A DNA stretch of 64,000 nucleotides from Flavilitoribacter sp020436695 (GTDB lineage: Bacteria; Bacteroidota; Bacteroidia; Chitinophagales; Saprospiraceae). Under the pieces are notes generated by a model. It saw only the letters and a program-made list of their open reading frames with translations. It ran no database searches and had not been told where the DNA came from. Both the position numbers and the translations under genes were made by a program. How positions within the stretch are numbered: position 1 is the stretch's first letter; each line of letters begins with the position of its first letter. The DNA lies in contig JAWKLQ010000017.1 of NCBI GenBank assembly GCA_041392665.1, positions 124,001 to 188,000 of the forward strand, written 5' to 3'. Of the stretch, positions 53,241-61,957 are shown in pieces.

Positions 53241-55985
53241 ATGCTACCAAAATGGCTTTCTCTCTTCGCTTGTCTGCTCTATACCAGTTTAGGTATAGCC
53301 CAATCTCCCATACAGCAATCACTGATTGACAGTCTGGAACAGCATCCGGTTAGAGATACCCAGTACGTCAAGTGGTTGAACAATCTTGCATATAGTTACT
53401 GGAATCAGAACCCCCGAAAAACGGATTCGCTGGGGCAGGTAGCGCTCGCCTTATCCGAACAGCTCGATTATACTATGGGGCAATGCCGATCCTTCAATCA
53501 CATGGCTATTGGGCAATGGATGATGGGCATGTATCCGCAGGCATTTGAATATGCTTCTGAGCAGTTAAAAATTGCGGAGGCACATTCCCTGCAGAATGAA
53601 GTGATCAGCGCTTATTCCGTCATGGCCCTGATCACCGAAGATCAGGGGTTGACTGAAAGCTCGCTCGATTACCATCGGCGAGTGTTGGCCTACCACCGGG
53701 AACAAAAGGATTCGGTTAACCTAGCTAAGACCCTTAATAATCTGGGTTCCGTCTATTACCGCCTGGGAAAAGCGGATACGACCTTGATCTTATTTCGACA
53801 GGCCTACGATATTCGGGAAGCCATCGGGGATAAACGGGGGATGCGGGAGTCTCTCTCCAATATCGGATATGTCCTCAATGAAATGGGAAAACCCAGAGAG
53901 GCTATGCCCCTGATCCAAAAGACGCTGGCCATTGCCCGGGAAATGGACGATAAGAACGGCATTATCAACGTCAGTGAAAATCTTGGAAATATTTATGTTA
54001 ACCTCAGCGAACTCGATACTGCCGAGCAGGTTTATCTCAAGGCACTGTCACTAGCCGAGGAGATGGGGGTTAATAAACGGGTGATCAGTATTAAGGAACA
54101 ACTCGCCAAATTGTACGAACTGAAAGGAGACTATCAAAAAGCGCTCGTTTATTTGAATGAATACTGGACGTTGAAAGACAGTATTGAAGGACAGGAATCC
54201 TCCGAAAAGATCTCTCAACTGGAAGCACGTTTCGAATCGGAGAAACAAAAGAACGAGATCACTAGGCTCCAGCAACAAAACCAAAGCACCCGCATCTGGA
54301 ACCGCATTTATGCCATTCAGGCTATTGCCGCGATAGCGCTGGCCATCCTCATCTTCAGCTTTTACCGCTACCGCCATAAGAAGAATGAGGAACTGCTTCT
54401 GGCAAAGGACGTTCAAACCAGACAACTGGAAGAGGTCAATCAGATGAAATCCCGTTTCCTGGCCAATGTTTCCCACGAATTGCGTACACCGCTCACCTTG
54501 ATCCAGGGGCCGGTAGAGCAACTCATCAAAACAAATCAAGATGGTCCGGAAAGGCAGCAACTCCGGTGGATCCATAATAATAGTCGCAAGCTGCTCAAAA
54601 TGATCAACCAGTTACTGGACCTCTCCAGGATCGAAGCGGGAAAACTGGAACTCAAAACCAGCCAGCAGGATCTCGTTCAGTTTTGCCGGTATATATGTAG
54701 CGCCTTTGAATCGCTGGCCGAGCAAAAAAAGATAAAACTCCGTTTTACTACGAAGAAAGATCCTCTTTTTGTTTATTTCGATTCCGAAAAGCTGGAGCAG
54801 GTGTTGAATAACCTCCTGTTTAACGCCTTTAAATTTACCGATGAAGGTTTCGTGGGCCTACAGATCGAGGAGATCATGCAGGATGATCAGGCCCTGGCCA
54901 GGATCACGGTCACCGACTCCGGGATAGGTATTCATCCCGAGCAATTGGCCTACGTTTTCGACCGCTTTTATCAGGCGCATCAGGGTGAGCCCTATGTATT
55001 AGAAGGAACCGGGATTGGCCTGGCCCTTTGCAAGGAATTAGTTGAGCTACATTACGGAAAGATCGAAGTGAGTAGTGAATTGGGGAAGGGTACGGAATTT
55101 TCCATCTTCCTACCCATGGGTTGTGCACACCTGGCTGAAGATGAGATCATTATTCCATCCGGGCAGCATCCGGTCAGCGAAATCCAGCCACTTTCACCGG
55201 CAATTACAGCCGAAATTACAGCCGACGGATCCGACCGTCACCTCCCCCTTTTGCTCCTCATTGAAGACAACCCGGATATGCTGGAATATATCCGCCACAA
55301 TCTTCAGAAGGATTACCGGGTCCTTACTGCCGCAAACGGAGCAACGGGTCTTGAAATAGCCCGGCAGGAAATACCCGACCTGATCCTTTCGGATGTGATG
55401 ATGCCCGGCATGAACGGTTTCGAGCTATGTGCGCAACTCAAAAAGGATATAAAGACCGATCACATCCCGATCATTCTCCTGACTGCCAGAGCCGGAGAGG
55501 AATACAAGATCAAGGGGTTGAAGGTACAGGCCGATGACTATCTCCCAAAGCCTTTTAACCAGGAAGAGTTGATGGTCAGGATCCGAAATCTGATCAAAAG
55601 CCGAAGCCGCCTGCGACAACGCTTTGCCGAGCAGTCACTTTTTCAAAATGTCGATACCGGTCAGGATGCGGAAGATCTGTTTTTAAAACAGTTAAAAGAA
55701 GTCATCGAAGATCACATCAGCGATCCGCGATTCGATGTCAACACCCTCAGTAAACTGCTGGGCATGAGCAAATCACAGCTCAACCGAAAAATGAAAGCGG
55801 TGGTGAATAAAAGTCCCAATCAGTTCATCCGGTCTTACCGACTGGCGAAAGCCCGCCATCTCATCAAGAGCACCGACGCCACCTTATCGGAAATTGCCTA
55901 CGACGTCGGATTTTCCAGTCCTGCCTATTTTTCCAAATGCTTTCACGATGAATTTGGATTCCCACCCAGTTCACTGACGGAATGA
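53241..55985 (+). CDS. TPR sensor histidine kinase / response regulator / AraC hybrid
   Basis: This 914-aa single-chain signalling protein has a signal peptide, TPR repeats (about 40-330, periplasmic), a membrane helix (about 355-373), a HisKA domain with SHELRTPL (H412), the ATPase N box LNNLLFNAFKFT and G box TDSGIGIHPEQ, a receiver domain with LSDVMMPG (D718), and a C-terminal AraC DNA-binding domain (INTLSKLLGMSKSQLNRKMK to FPPSSL). It senses an unknown cue outside the cell and acts directly on DNA. An upstream GTG (53223) would add 6 residues; the ATG is preferred. The next genes encode a TonB-domain and a TGPD-motif protein, possible targets. Confidence 0.9.
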   Translation: MLPKWLSLFACLLYTSLGIAQSPIQQSLIDSLEQHPVRDTQYVKWLNNLAYSYWNQNPRKTDSLGQVALALSEQLDYTMGQCRSFNHMAIGQWMMGMYPQAFEYASEQLKIAEAHSLQNEVISAYSVMALITEDQGLTESSLDYHRRVLAYHREQKDSVNLAKTLNNLGSVYYRLGKADTTLILFRQAYDIREAIGDKRGMRESLSNIGYVLNEMGKPREAMPLIQKTLAIAREMDDKNGIINVSENLGNIYVNLSELDTAEQVYLKALSLAEEMGVNKRVISIKEQLAKLYELKGDYQKALVYLNEYWTLKDSIEGQESSEKISQLEARFESEKQKNEITRLQQQNQSTRIWNRIYAIQAIAAIALAILIFSFYRYRHKKNEELLLAKDVQTRQLEEVNQMKSRFLANVSHELRTPLTLIQGPVEQLIKTNQDGPERQQLRWIHNNSRKLLKMINQLLDLSRIEAGKLELKTSQQDLVQFCRYICSAFESLAEQKKIKLRFTTKKDPLFVYFDSEKLEQVLNNLLFNAFKFTDEGFVGLQIEEIMQDDQALARITVTDSGIGIHPEQLAYVFDRFYQAHQGEPYVLEGTGIGLALCKELVELHYGKIEVSSELGKGTEFSIFLPMGCAHLAEDEIIIPSGQHPVSEIQPLSPAITAEITADGSDRHLPLLLLIEDNPDMLEYIRHNLQKDYRVLTAANGATGLEIARQEIPDLILSDVMMPGMNGFELCAQLKKDIKTDHIPIILLTARAGEEYKIKGLKVQADDYLPKPFNQEELMVRIRNLIKSRSRLRQRFAEQSLFQNVDTGQDAEDLFLKQLKEVIEDHISDPRFDVNTLSKLLGMSKSQLNRKMKAVVNKSPNQFIRSYRLAKARHLIKSTDATLSEIAYDVGFSSPAYFSKCFHDEFGFPPSSLTE

Positions 55986-56193
55986 CACTGTCTTCGTAGC
56001 GGTTGAGATCGCATATTTATAGGTCTTGAGTTCAAATTTGAAAGCTTTTGGCTCAAATTTTAAAGTACTTCCCTGCCACCCTGTTTCAGGTAACAAACTT
56101 GAAATCCTCTGGTTCGATATTGCAATCAAATTTCTCCATTTGCTCCTTCCTTTGCTTCCGTAATTATTCTTCTTAAAACCTAAAAGATCAATC

Positions 56194-56628
56194 ATGAGAA
56201 AGCAATCCATCTTTGCTTTGGCGATGGGATTATTTCTATGCCTTTTGCTAAAAGGCTCTTTACAAGCACAGGCAGACGATATCCATCTACCCGCGCAAAC
56301 AGCGTCCTTCCGAATCTTAGCATTAGATCATCAACCGGAATACCCAGGTGGCCAGGAAGCCCTGACTCTTTTCCTACTCGAAAACTTACGATATCCCTTA
56401 GCAGCCAGAGAGCATGGCATTGAAGGCAAGGTAAAAGTTGCCTTCACCGTACAGGCCGATGGTAGCATAACCGATCCCAGGGTACTGGAAGGCCTGGGGT
56501 ATGGTTGCGACGAAGAGGTGATCCGGGTCATCAAGGAAATGCCCAAATGGAAGGCAGGGATACTGAATGAGGCAACCATTGCGACCAGCAAGTCCATGTT
56601 CATCAGTTTTCGCCTGTATTTCTTGTAA
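56194..56628 (+). CDS. Secreted TonB C-terminal-domain protein
   Basis: This 144-aa protein has a signal peptide (MRKQSIFALAMGLFLCLLLKG, ending LQAQA) and then only a TonB C-terminal domain: PEYPGGQEALTLFLLENLRYPLAAREHGIEGKVKVAFTV, ending EMPKWKAG. It lacks the membrane anchor and proline region of real TonB, so it is a periplasmic, free-standing domain, as seen often in Bacteroidota. It may bind TonB boxes or peptidoglycan. It lies just after the hybrid sensor kinase and before the TGPD protein on the same strand. Confidence 0.85.
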   Translation: MRKQSIFALAMGLFLCLLLKGSLQAQADDIHLPAQTASFRILALDHQPEYPGGQEALTLFLLENLRYPLAAREHGIEGKVKVAFTVQADGSITDPRVLEGLGYGCDEEVIRVIKEMPKWKAGILNEATIATSKSMFISFRLYFL

Positions 56629-56681
56629 CCAAACCCAAGCATTTTTCTCCTAACAAAACTTGAACTTTAAAATCCATTACA

Positions 56682-57071
56682 ATGAAACAATCTATTTTAA
56701 TCGTTTTCGCTCTCGGCATCATGATGCCGCTTTGCTACAGTCAGAATAATAATGACCTGACTGGTCCGGACGCAAAAAACTACCAGATCTGGAAAGGTAA
56801 TGCCTTGGAAATTCATTCAAATGCAGGTATTGTCACTGCGGTAACCAACAAAAAGTCGGTAGGCCCACAGGCCAAGAATGAAGCTTCCCGCCTGAGGCGG
56901 CAGGCTTTCGATAATCAGTCGGCTTCTATTCAGGAAAACGCACCGAATCTGCAAGTAACCGGCCCCGACTATAAGCATTCCTACATTCGCCGCCAAAAGG
57001 ATGCTGCCGGCCGTATGGCCACCGATGGAGTGAGTCCTTCCTTACCGGGATCAACTGCAAAAAGAAACTGA
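56682..57071 (+). CDS. Small secreted protein with repeated TGPDxK motifs
   Basis: This 129-aa protein has a signal peptide (ending CYSQ) and no known domain. Three related motifs are seen: LTGPDAKNYQIWK (about 26-38), SVGPQAKNEASR (about 59-70) and VTGPDYKHSYIRR (about 91-103). It is polar, with many Lys, Asn and Gln. It starts 53 bases after the TonB-domain gene. I do not recognise a family; similar small secreted proteins occur in this group of bacteria. Function is not known. Confidence 0.6.
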   Translation: MKQSILIVFALGIMMPLCYSQNNNDLTGPDAKNYQIWKGNALEIHSNAGIVTAVTNKKSVGPQAKNEASRLRRQAFDNQSASIQENAPNLQVTGPDYKHSYIRRQKDAAGRMATDGVSPSLPGSTAKRN

Positions 57072-57198
57072 TCTCTCATTTTTTGAACGAGTCAAAGAGT
57101 TCGGCCCTGACGTTTGTCCCGGCCGGCCTCCTTTTCCGGATGAGTACCGGCTTGCCCATATGTATACGTAAAATGGAATTCATCCAACAAACCTACCA

Positions 57199-57765
57199 AT
57201 GATGACAAACGCAAGTGAATTCATATACGCACCCTGGCCGTGGTATATCTCCGGCCCGTTAATGGGAGCTACCATTCCTCTGTTATTATTCTGGGGTAAC
57301 AAAATGCTGGGAGCTTCTTCTTCCCTACGCCACTTTTGTGCCATGATACCCAATCGGATCGAGTATTTCCAATACAACCTGAAAAGTGGGCTGTGGAATA
57401 TCCTTTTTGTGGTGGGCGTATTGCTCGGTGGAGGCCTTACCTATCACTTTTTTTACCGAACTGATACGGTGGACATTGCCGCTGCCACCAAAGAAGACCT
57501 GACGGCGCTGGGGCTGCACGATCTGAGCGGACTAATCCCGATGGAGATCTTTTCGATCGATCATTTCTGGACTGTCCGTGGACTGCTTTTTACCCTGGGC
57601 GGCGGATTTCTGGTCGGGTTCGGTGTGCGCTATGCGGGCGGCTGTACTTCTGGCCACGGGTTTATGGGGCTTTCGCAATTGAGTCTATCCTCATTCATCG
57701 CCATCCTGGCCTTTTTCGCCGGCGGGGTGATCTTCACTTTCTTACTGTTACCAATTGTGATCTGA
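57199..57765 (+). CDS. YeeE/YedE-type thiosulfate-family membrane protein, first half
   Basis: This 188-aa membrane protein has about four helices and the Sulf_transp signature GVRYAGGCTSGHGFMGLSQLS, with the conserved Cys. Full YeeE proteins import thiosulfate through a Cys-lined channel and have two such halves in one chain. Here the second half is the next gene, 65 bases downstream, so the transporter is split. It begins MMTNASEFIYAPWPWY. No sulfurtransferase gene is adjacent, so the substrate (thiosulfate or another sulfur species) is inferred. Confidence 0.82.
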   Translation: MMTNASEFIYAPWPWYISGPLMGATIPLLLFWGNKMLGASSSLRHFCAMIPNRIEYFQYNLKSGLWNILFVVGVLLGGGLTYHFFYRTDTVDIAAATKEDLTALGLHDLSGLIPMEIFSIDHFWTVRGLLFTLGGGFLVGFGVRYAGGCTSGHGFMGLSQLSLSSFIAILAFFAGGVIFTFLLLPIVI

Positions 57766-57830
57766 GCAATGCTTAGTAACGAGCTCTTCAACCATCCACA
57801 TATTCCGTAAATCCAAAAAGATCCAATTTC

Positions 57831-58244
57831 ATGAAGACCATAAAATTTCTGCTAGCCGGCATGTTCTTCGGGATGCTCATTGTCAAATCGGAAGCCTTGA
57901 GTTGGTTCCGTATTCAGGAAATGTTCCGGTTTCAAAGCATTCACATGTTCGGGATATTCGGATCGGCTATTCTGGTCGGTTTGATCACCGTCATTCTGGT
58001 AAAAAAATACCACCTAAAAACCTTTAGTGGTCAACCCATTACCCTCGAAAAGAAACCTCTTCAGGTAAAAGCACAGATCATCGGTGGGCTACTATTCGGA
58101 TTTGGCTGGGTGCTGACGGGGCTCTGCGTAGCTCCCATTTACGCCTTAATGGGACTAGGCTATTTCGCAGCCTTCCCCATTTTCATCGGCACATTGGCGG
58201 GCGTGTATGCGTATGGCTCAATAAGGTCTAAACTGCCTCACTAA
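57831..58244 (+). CDS. YeeE/YedE-type membrane protein, second half (DUF6691-like)
   Basis: This 137-aa membrane protein has about four helices and the second-half signature FGFGWVLTGLCVAPIYALMG, with the conserved Cys in TGLC. It completes the split YeeE-like transporter started by the preceding gene. The usual GACPGP form is changed to GLCVAP, which might affect substrate passage. A 56-codon membrane-protein gene follows 58 bases downstream. Confidence 0.82.
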   Translation: MKTIKFLLAGMFFGMLIVKSEALSWFRIQEMFRFQSIHMFGIFGSAILVGLITVILVKKYHLKTFSGQPITLEKKPLQVKAQIIGGLLFGFGWVLTGLCVAPIYALMGLGYFAAFPIFIGTLAGVYAYGSIRSKLPH

Positions 58245-58302
58245 TCAACTCAGGTTGTCACTCAAAAAACTCAGACTCCTTAACCTAAAAAAGTAAATTT
58301 CC

Positions 58303-58473
58303 ATGATACCAACAACTTATGAAAAACAGCCAAAAATAAAAGAACAAGAAACGGAGCAGACACCGAAGTCTTTCCGAGACAAGGCGGTGTCCTGGCTGAT
58401 CGCTATCGCCTGCCTGAGCTGTTTCTTTTTGATCTATTGGATCGGGAAAACGATCGTGCAGTGGCTCAACTGA
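58303..58473 (+). CDS. 56-aa single-pass membrane protein after the YeeE pair
   Basis: This short frame begins ATG at 58303 and encodes a polar, charged head (MIPTTYEKQPKIKEQETEQT) and one hydrophobic helix (about 31-50, LIAIACLSCFFLIYWIGK) near the C terminus, which is the layout of a tail-anchored small membrane protein. The codon use looks like that of neighbouring genes, and the position 58 bases after the second YeeE half suggests it is the third gene of that unit. No family is recognised. Its stop is 11 bases from the end of the converging MoaD-like gene. Confidence 0.6.
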   Translation: MIPTTYEKQPKIKEQETEQTPKSFRDKAVSWLIAIACLSCFFLIYWIGKTIVQWLN

Positions 58474-58484
58474 AGTTAAACCTT

Positions 58485-58781
58485 TCAGCCTCCGGCAATA
58501 GCGCCCAGAATAATGAAAGGTTCCACGCCGGCCACTACCCTATCCGGCAATGGCATATCGGGCTCCTGAAACGACAAGTCCTCCTCACAGGCAAAGAAAC
58601 GCAGAAACGGTCGCCGTTGTAGTGTATGCTGATCGCGAATAGTGCCACGCAGAGTGGGAAACCGGTCTTCCAGGGCGTCGAGCACTGAGTGTTGTGTTAC
58701 CGGCCCTGTAATGTCCAGTTCCACCTCTGCGTCGCATTTGGCAAGATTGCGTAAGTGATATGGTAGTAAGACCCTGATCAT
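58485..58781 (-). CDS. MoaD/ThiS-like ubiquitin-fold protein
   Basis: This 98-aa protein starts MIRVLLPYHLRNLAKCDAEVELDI, has VLDALEDRFPTLRG in the middle and ends with GAIAGG, the Gly-Gly tail of MoaD/ThiS sulfur-carrier proteins. Its start overlaps the stop of the BNR-repeat gene by 4 bases (ATGA), so the two are coupled. No moaE, thiG or E1-like gene is in the window. It may carry sulfur, or be linked to its neighbour in an unknown way. Confidence 0.8.
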   Translation of the reverse strand: MIRVLLPYHLRNLAKCDAEVELDITGPVTQHSVLDALEDRFPTLRGTIRDQHTLQRRPFLRFFACEEDLSFQEPDMPLPDRVVAGVEPFIILGAIAGG

Positions 58782-59893
58782 GGCAAGGTCTGTACTTCAA
58801 CGGATAGCACTCTCGGCAGGTCACTGACAATGGCCATCCAGTTATCACCGGCATCGGCCGAGGCGTAGACCTGTCCTCCGGTCGTACCGAAATATACGCC
58901 GCAGGGTTTGAGGGTATCCACCGCCATGGCATCCCGAAGGATGTTGTGGTAGCAATTTTCCTGAGGTAGTCCATTGCTTAGGGCTTCCCATTCTTCACCT
59001 CCGCTGCGGCTGCGATAGACCCGCAATTTCCCCTCCGGTGGATAGTGTTCGGAATCGCTTTTAATCGGAATAACGTACACCGTTTCGGGTTCATGCGCAT
59101 GAACATCCACTACAAAGCCGAAATCGCTGGGAAGGTTGCCACTGACTTCGTACCAGTTGTCACCGGCATCATCGCTGCGCATCACGTCCCAGTGTTTTTG
59201 CATAAAAAGCACATCCGGGCGGGTAGGATGTAGCGCGATGCGATGTACGCAATGGCCCACCTCAGCATCAGGATCTGGAATGTATTCGGACCGCAGTCCT
59301 TTGTTGATCGGCTTCCAGCTCTTACCGCCGTCATCAGTGCGGAATGCGCCGGCAGCAGAAATGGCTACATAGATGCGATCGGGATCTTTAGGATCGAGCA
59401 GAATGGTGTGCAGGCACATCCCCCCGGCCCCAGGCTGCCACTGTGGGCCGGTACCATGATTACGTAAGCCAGACAGTTCCTTCCAGCTTTGACCGCCGTC
59501 AGTAGATTTAAAGATCGCAGCATCTTCTACACCGGCATAGACGGTATCCTTATCGGTCGGGGATGGCTCCAGGTGCCAGACGCGTTTGAACTCCCAGGGA
59601 TGCGGCGTTCCGTCGTACCAGGCATGCGTGCCGGTCTTGCCTTCATAGGCGAAATTATTACTGACGGTTTCCCAGGTCTTGCCGCCATCATCGGAGCGGT
59701 GCATGACCTGTCCGAACCAGTCGCCGGCCTGAGAGGCATAGATCCGGTTGGGATCTACCGGTGATCCTTTGATGTGATAGATCTCCAGCCCCCCGAAATG
59801 AGGGCCGCTTACTTCCCATTGTTGGCGTTTACTGTCGGATGTGAGAATGAAAGCACCTTTTTTGGTACCCACCAATACTCTTACTTGGCTCAT
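58778..59893 (-). CDS. BNR/Asp-box repeat beta-propeller protein
   Basis: This 371-aa protein has no signal peptide and six Asp-box repeats: SDDGGKTWETV, STDGGQSWKEL, TDDGGKSWKPI, SDDAGDNWYEV, SRSGGEEWEAL and SADAGDNWMAI, so it folds as a six- or seven-bladed propeller. It is labelled sialidase-like in many annotations but has no sign of sialidase catalytic residues. It resembles the Ycf48/VPS10-like repeat group. Coupling to the MoaD-like gene by a 4-base overlap is the main clue to its role. Confidence 0.82.
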   Translation of the reverse strand: MSQVRVLVGTKKGAFILTSDSKRQQWEVSGPHFGGLEIYHIKGSPVDPNRIYASQAGDWFGQVMHRSDDGGKTWETVSNNFAYEGKTGTHAWYDGTPHPWEFKRVWHLEPSPTDKDTVYAGVEDAAIFKSTDGGQSWKELSGLRNHGTGPQWQPGAGGMCLHTILLDPKDPDRIYVAISAAGAFRTDDGGKSWKPINKGLRSEYIPDPDAEVGHCVHRIALHPTRPDVLFMQKHWDVMRSDDAGDNWYEVSGNLPSDFGFVVDVHAHEPETVYVIPIKSDSEHYPPEGKLRVYRSRSGGEEWEALSNGLPQENCYHNILRDAMAVDTLKPCGVYFGTTGGQVYASADAGDNWMAIVSDLPRVLSVEVQTLP

Positions 59894-60045
59894 TGTCTTG
59901 GCTTTTGCAGGTGATTAGGATTTCCTGCAAATTAGGGGATTATTTCAATAAATAGAATGTTTTAATTAATTTTTTATTAAAAAAATATTTTAATATTTAT
60001 CCGCAAAAAAGAATTAGAACTCTTGTCTGACCTAATAACTGAATA

Positions 60046-60852
60046 CTATTCTTTATCGTAGATCCGTACATACTCCACCTCCATTCGCTGTGGCCAGATG
60101 CTTTCATCGACGCCCTGTTGACCGCCCCAATTACCTCCAACCGCAATGTTGAGTATTAGATGGAAAGGCTGACTGAACGGCCAGCTTTTGTAATCGCCAC
60201 CTTCATTTAGAAAAGTAAAATACAACTCATCGTCAATAAAAAAATCGATCTTTTCGGCGCTCCATTCTATCGCGTACACATGAAACGCATCCATAGCATC
60301 TGATAGCATCAACTGTCCGCCTTTTTGAGTCCCTTTTGTATGATTGTAAGCTTCGGTGTGCACCGTGCCGTGTACGTTTCCGGGATCAAAACCGACGTGT
60401 TCCATAATGTCGATCTCTCCGCTTTTGGGCCATCCTCCATATGTATTTTGGGTGGGAAGCATCCAGATGGCCGGCCAGGTGCCGCGCCCGCGTGGTAATT
60501 TGGCTTTCACCTCTACCCTACCGTATTGCCAGTCGCCTTTATTTTTGGTAACCAAACGAGCTGAGGTATAATCTCTATTTTCGAAGGTTTCTTTACGGGC
60601 TTCGATGATCAGCTTACCATCTTCTATCCGGGCGTTTTCCAGACGATCCTTTGTGTAGTATTCCAATTCATTATTGCCCCAGCCATGACCACCGACATCA
60701 TAGCTCCATTTTTCGGGGTCAGGGAGTCCGTCGGTCTCAAATTCATCCGACCATAAAAGTTGACGATCGGTATGACTTGAATTGCCGGGCCGGAGGCTTT
60801 TTTGGCAGGCCGTCAGAACGCAGATAATGGTCAAGGCAAAGATTAGTCTCAT
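60046..60852 (-). CDS. GH16 family endo-beta-glucanase (laminarinase-like), lipoprotein
   Basis: From the ATG at 60852 this is a 268-aa lipoprotein (lipobox LTAC, C16). The GH16 jelly-roll is complete: LLWSDEFETDGLPDPEKWSYD, the catalytic GEIDIMEHVG (nucleophile and acid/base Glu), ARLVTKNKGDWQYGRVEVKAKLP before it, and WPAIWMLP. It cleaves beta-1,3 or mixed beta-glucans such as laminarin outside the cytoplasm. The upstream frame to 60918 lacks a signal peptide. It supports the glycan-use theme with the sulfatase and DUF4038 enzyme. Confidence 0.9.
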   Translation of the reverse strand: MRLIFALTIICVLTACQKSLRPGNSSHTDRQLLWSDEFETDGLPDPEKWSYDVGGHGWGNNELEYYTKDRLENARIEDGKLIIEARKETFENRDYTSARLVTKNKGDWQYGRVEVKAKLPRGRGTWPAIWMLPTQNTYGGWPKSGEIDIMEHVGFDPGNVHGTVHTEAYNHTKGTQKGGQLMLSDAMDAFHVYAIEWSAEKIDFFIDDELYFTFLNEGGDYKSWPFSQPFHLILNIAVGGNWGGQQGVDESIWPQRMEVEYVRIYDKE

Positions 60853-60934
60853 ATTGTTGATTGTTGTATTTTCGATCCGTATCAAAGGTAACACAAACCA
60901 GGCAGAAAGCATTTTCATCTTTTCCCATTATGAA

Positions 60935-60974
60935 GGCTGCCAATTGAGGGAAGTTTAAACATGTTTTTAATTTG
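60935..60974. repeat. Half-copy of the 51.3-kb palindrome end
   Basis: GGCTGCCAATTGAGGGAAGT, then TTAAACATGTTTTTA, resembles the right end of the 164-bp palindrome (GCAGCCGATTGAGGGAATTT, then TAAACATGTTC). It lies about 80 bases upstream of the GH16 gene start. It may be a shared sequence signal or a fragment of the element; only one arm is seen. Confidence 0.4.
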
Positions 60975-61059
60975 ACAATAACTTTTCTATGGATCAACGT
61001 CTTCCCATCCATTACCAAAACTTGCCTAACTTTATATCACCAAAGCAAAAACCATCCAT

Positions 61060-61788
61060 ATGAAAAAGCAAAGTCTCCTGTTCTCGTTCCTCTTACTATC
61101 CGTCATGCTGTTTGGGCAGACCCAAACAACCTATTCTGAAACCGATCTGCGTGATCTGGCCAGCCTCAGTCCTAATACACCCGGCGTACGATCTATTGAT
61201 CTTCGTTACGAAGGCATCAAAGGAACGCCCTTTATGTCGGAAGAATGGCAAAAAGGTTCCTTTCAACTGAAAGGTAAAGATGAATTCAGCCAGGATATTT
61301 CCGTCCAGCTTAATCTGGTGGAACAGACCCTTTACTTCCAACTCAACAACGGTTTTACAGCCATACTCCCCACAGCCAAGCTACAGGCGCTCCGTATCAA
61401 TACCGATGGAGACAATGCCCGCCTGTTCCGTGTCTATGCGGAAAATGAAATTGAAGGCGGTAGTGACAGCAAGCTTAAATTTTACGAAGTTCTTTTTGAA
61501 GGTCCTTTTTTACTACTTAAACAGCACTATAAGGTATTCCGGGAGGCCGATTTTAAAGGCGCATATAGTTCTGACCGCAGATACGATGAATATGTAGATC
61601 AGAGCAACCTCTGGCTACAGGAGGCCGGAAAACCTTTTCAAAAGGTAAAGCTAAAAAAGAAAAACATCGAGGATGCCTTGCCCGGCTACACTGATGAGAT
61701 CCAAAAAGTAATGAAATCGGAAAAGATCTCCCTTCGGGAAGACATCGACCTGGTACAATTGCTGACTGCTTTGCAGAATAAGGAATAA
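61060..61788 (+). CDS. Secreted protein of unknown function
   Basis: This 242-aa protein has a signal peptide (MKKQSLLFSFLLLSVMLFGQT) and no T9SS tail. The mature part (about 22-242) has alternating beta strands, for example DISVQLNLVEQTLYFQLNNGFTAI and LKFYEVLFEGPFLLLKQHYKVFREADF, ending with a Lys/Glu-rich helix. It resembles Bacteroidota outer-surface or periplasmic proteins with no assigned function. A possible -7 element TAACTTTA lies about 30 bases upstream. The AAA ATPase gene follows after a hairpin. Confidence 0.65.
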   Translation: MKKQSLLFSFLLLSVMLFGQTQTTYSETDLRDLASLSPNTPGVRSIDLRYEGIKGTPFMSEEWQKGSFQLKGKDEFSQDISVQLNLVEQTLYFQLNNGFTAILPTAKLQALRINTDGDNARLFRVYAENEIEGGSDSKLKFYEVLFEGPFLLLKQHYKVFREADFKGAYSSDRRYDEYVDQSNLWLQEAGKPFQKVKLKKKNIEDALPGYTDEIQKVMKSEKISLREDIDLVQLLTALQNKE

Positions 61789-61802
61789 TACTGATGAGGC
61801 GA

Positions 61803-61842
61803 CTGGGTGGCCAGGCAACTTGTTGCCTCAGATGTCACCCAG
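61803..61842 (+). terminator. Nested hairpin after the unknown secreted protein gene
   Basis: CTGGGTG/CACCCAG encloses AGGCAAC-TT-GTTGCCT, giving two stacked 7-bp stems 15 bases after the stop codon. It is followed by CCTCTTTCTCC rather than a pure T-run, so termination is likely but not certain. Confidence 0.5.
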
Positions 61843-61957
61843 CCTCTTTCTCCCCGCTTTCCACCAACTACCTATACACTGCTGCTTTTCCTTTTCTGCG
61901 TCGGAACTATTGCCAACCAGCTTGCGTTAGGCAGATGGTCAACAAACAGATTTGAGC

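Noticed and set aside
58778..59893. Sialidase
   Set aside because: Asp boxes alone do not show sialidase activity; there is no signal peptide, FRIP motif or catalytic triad visible.
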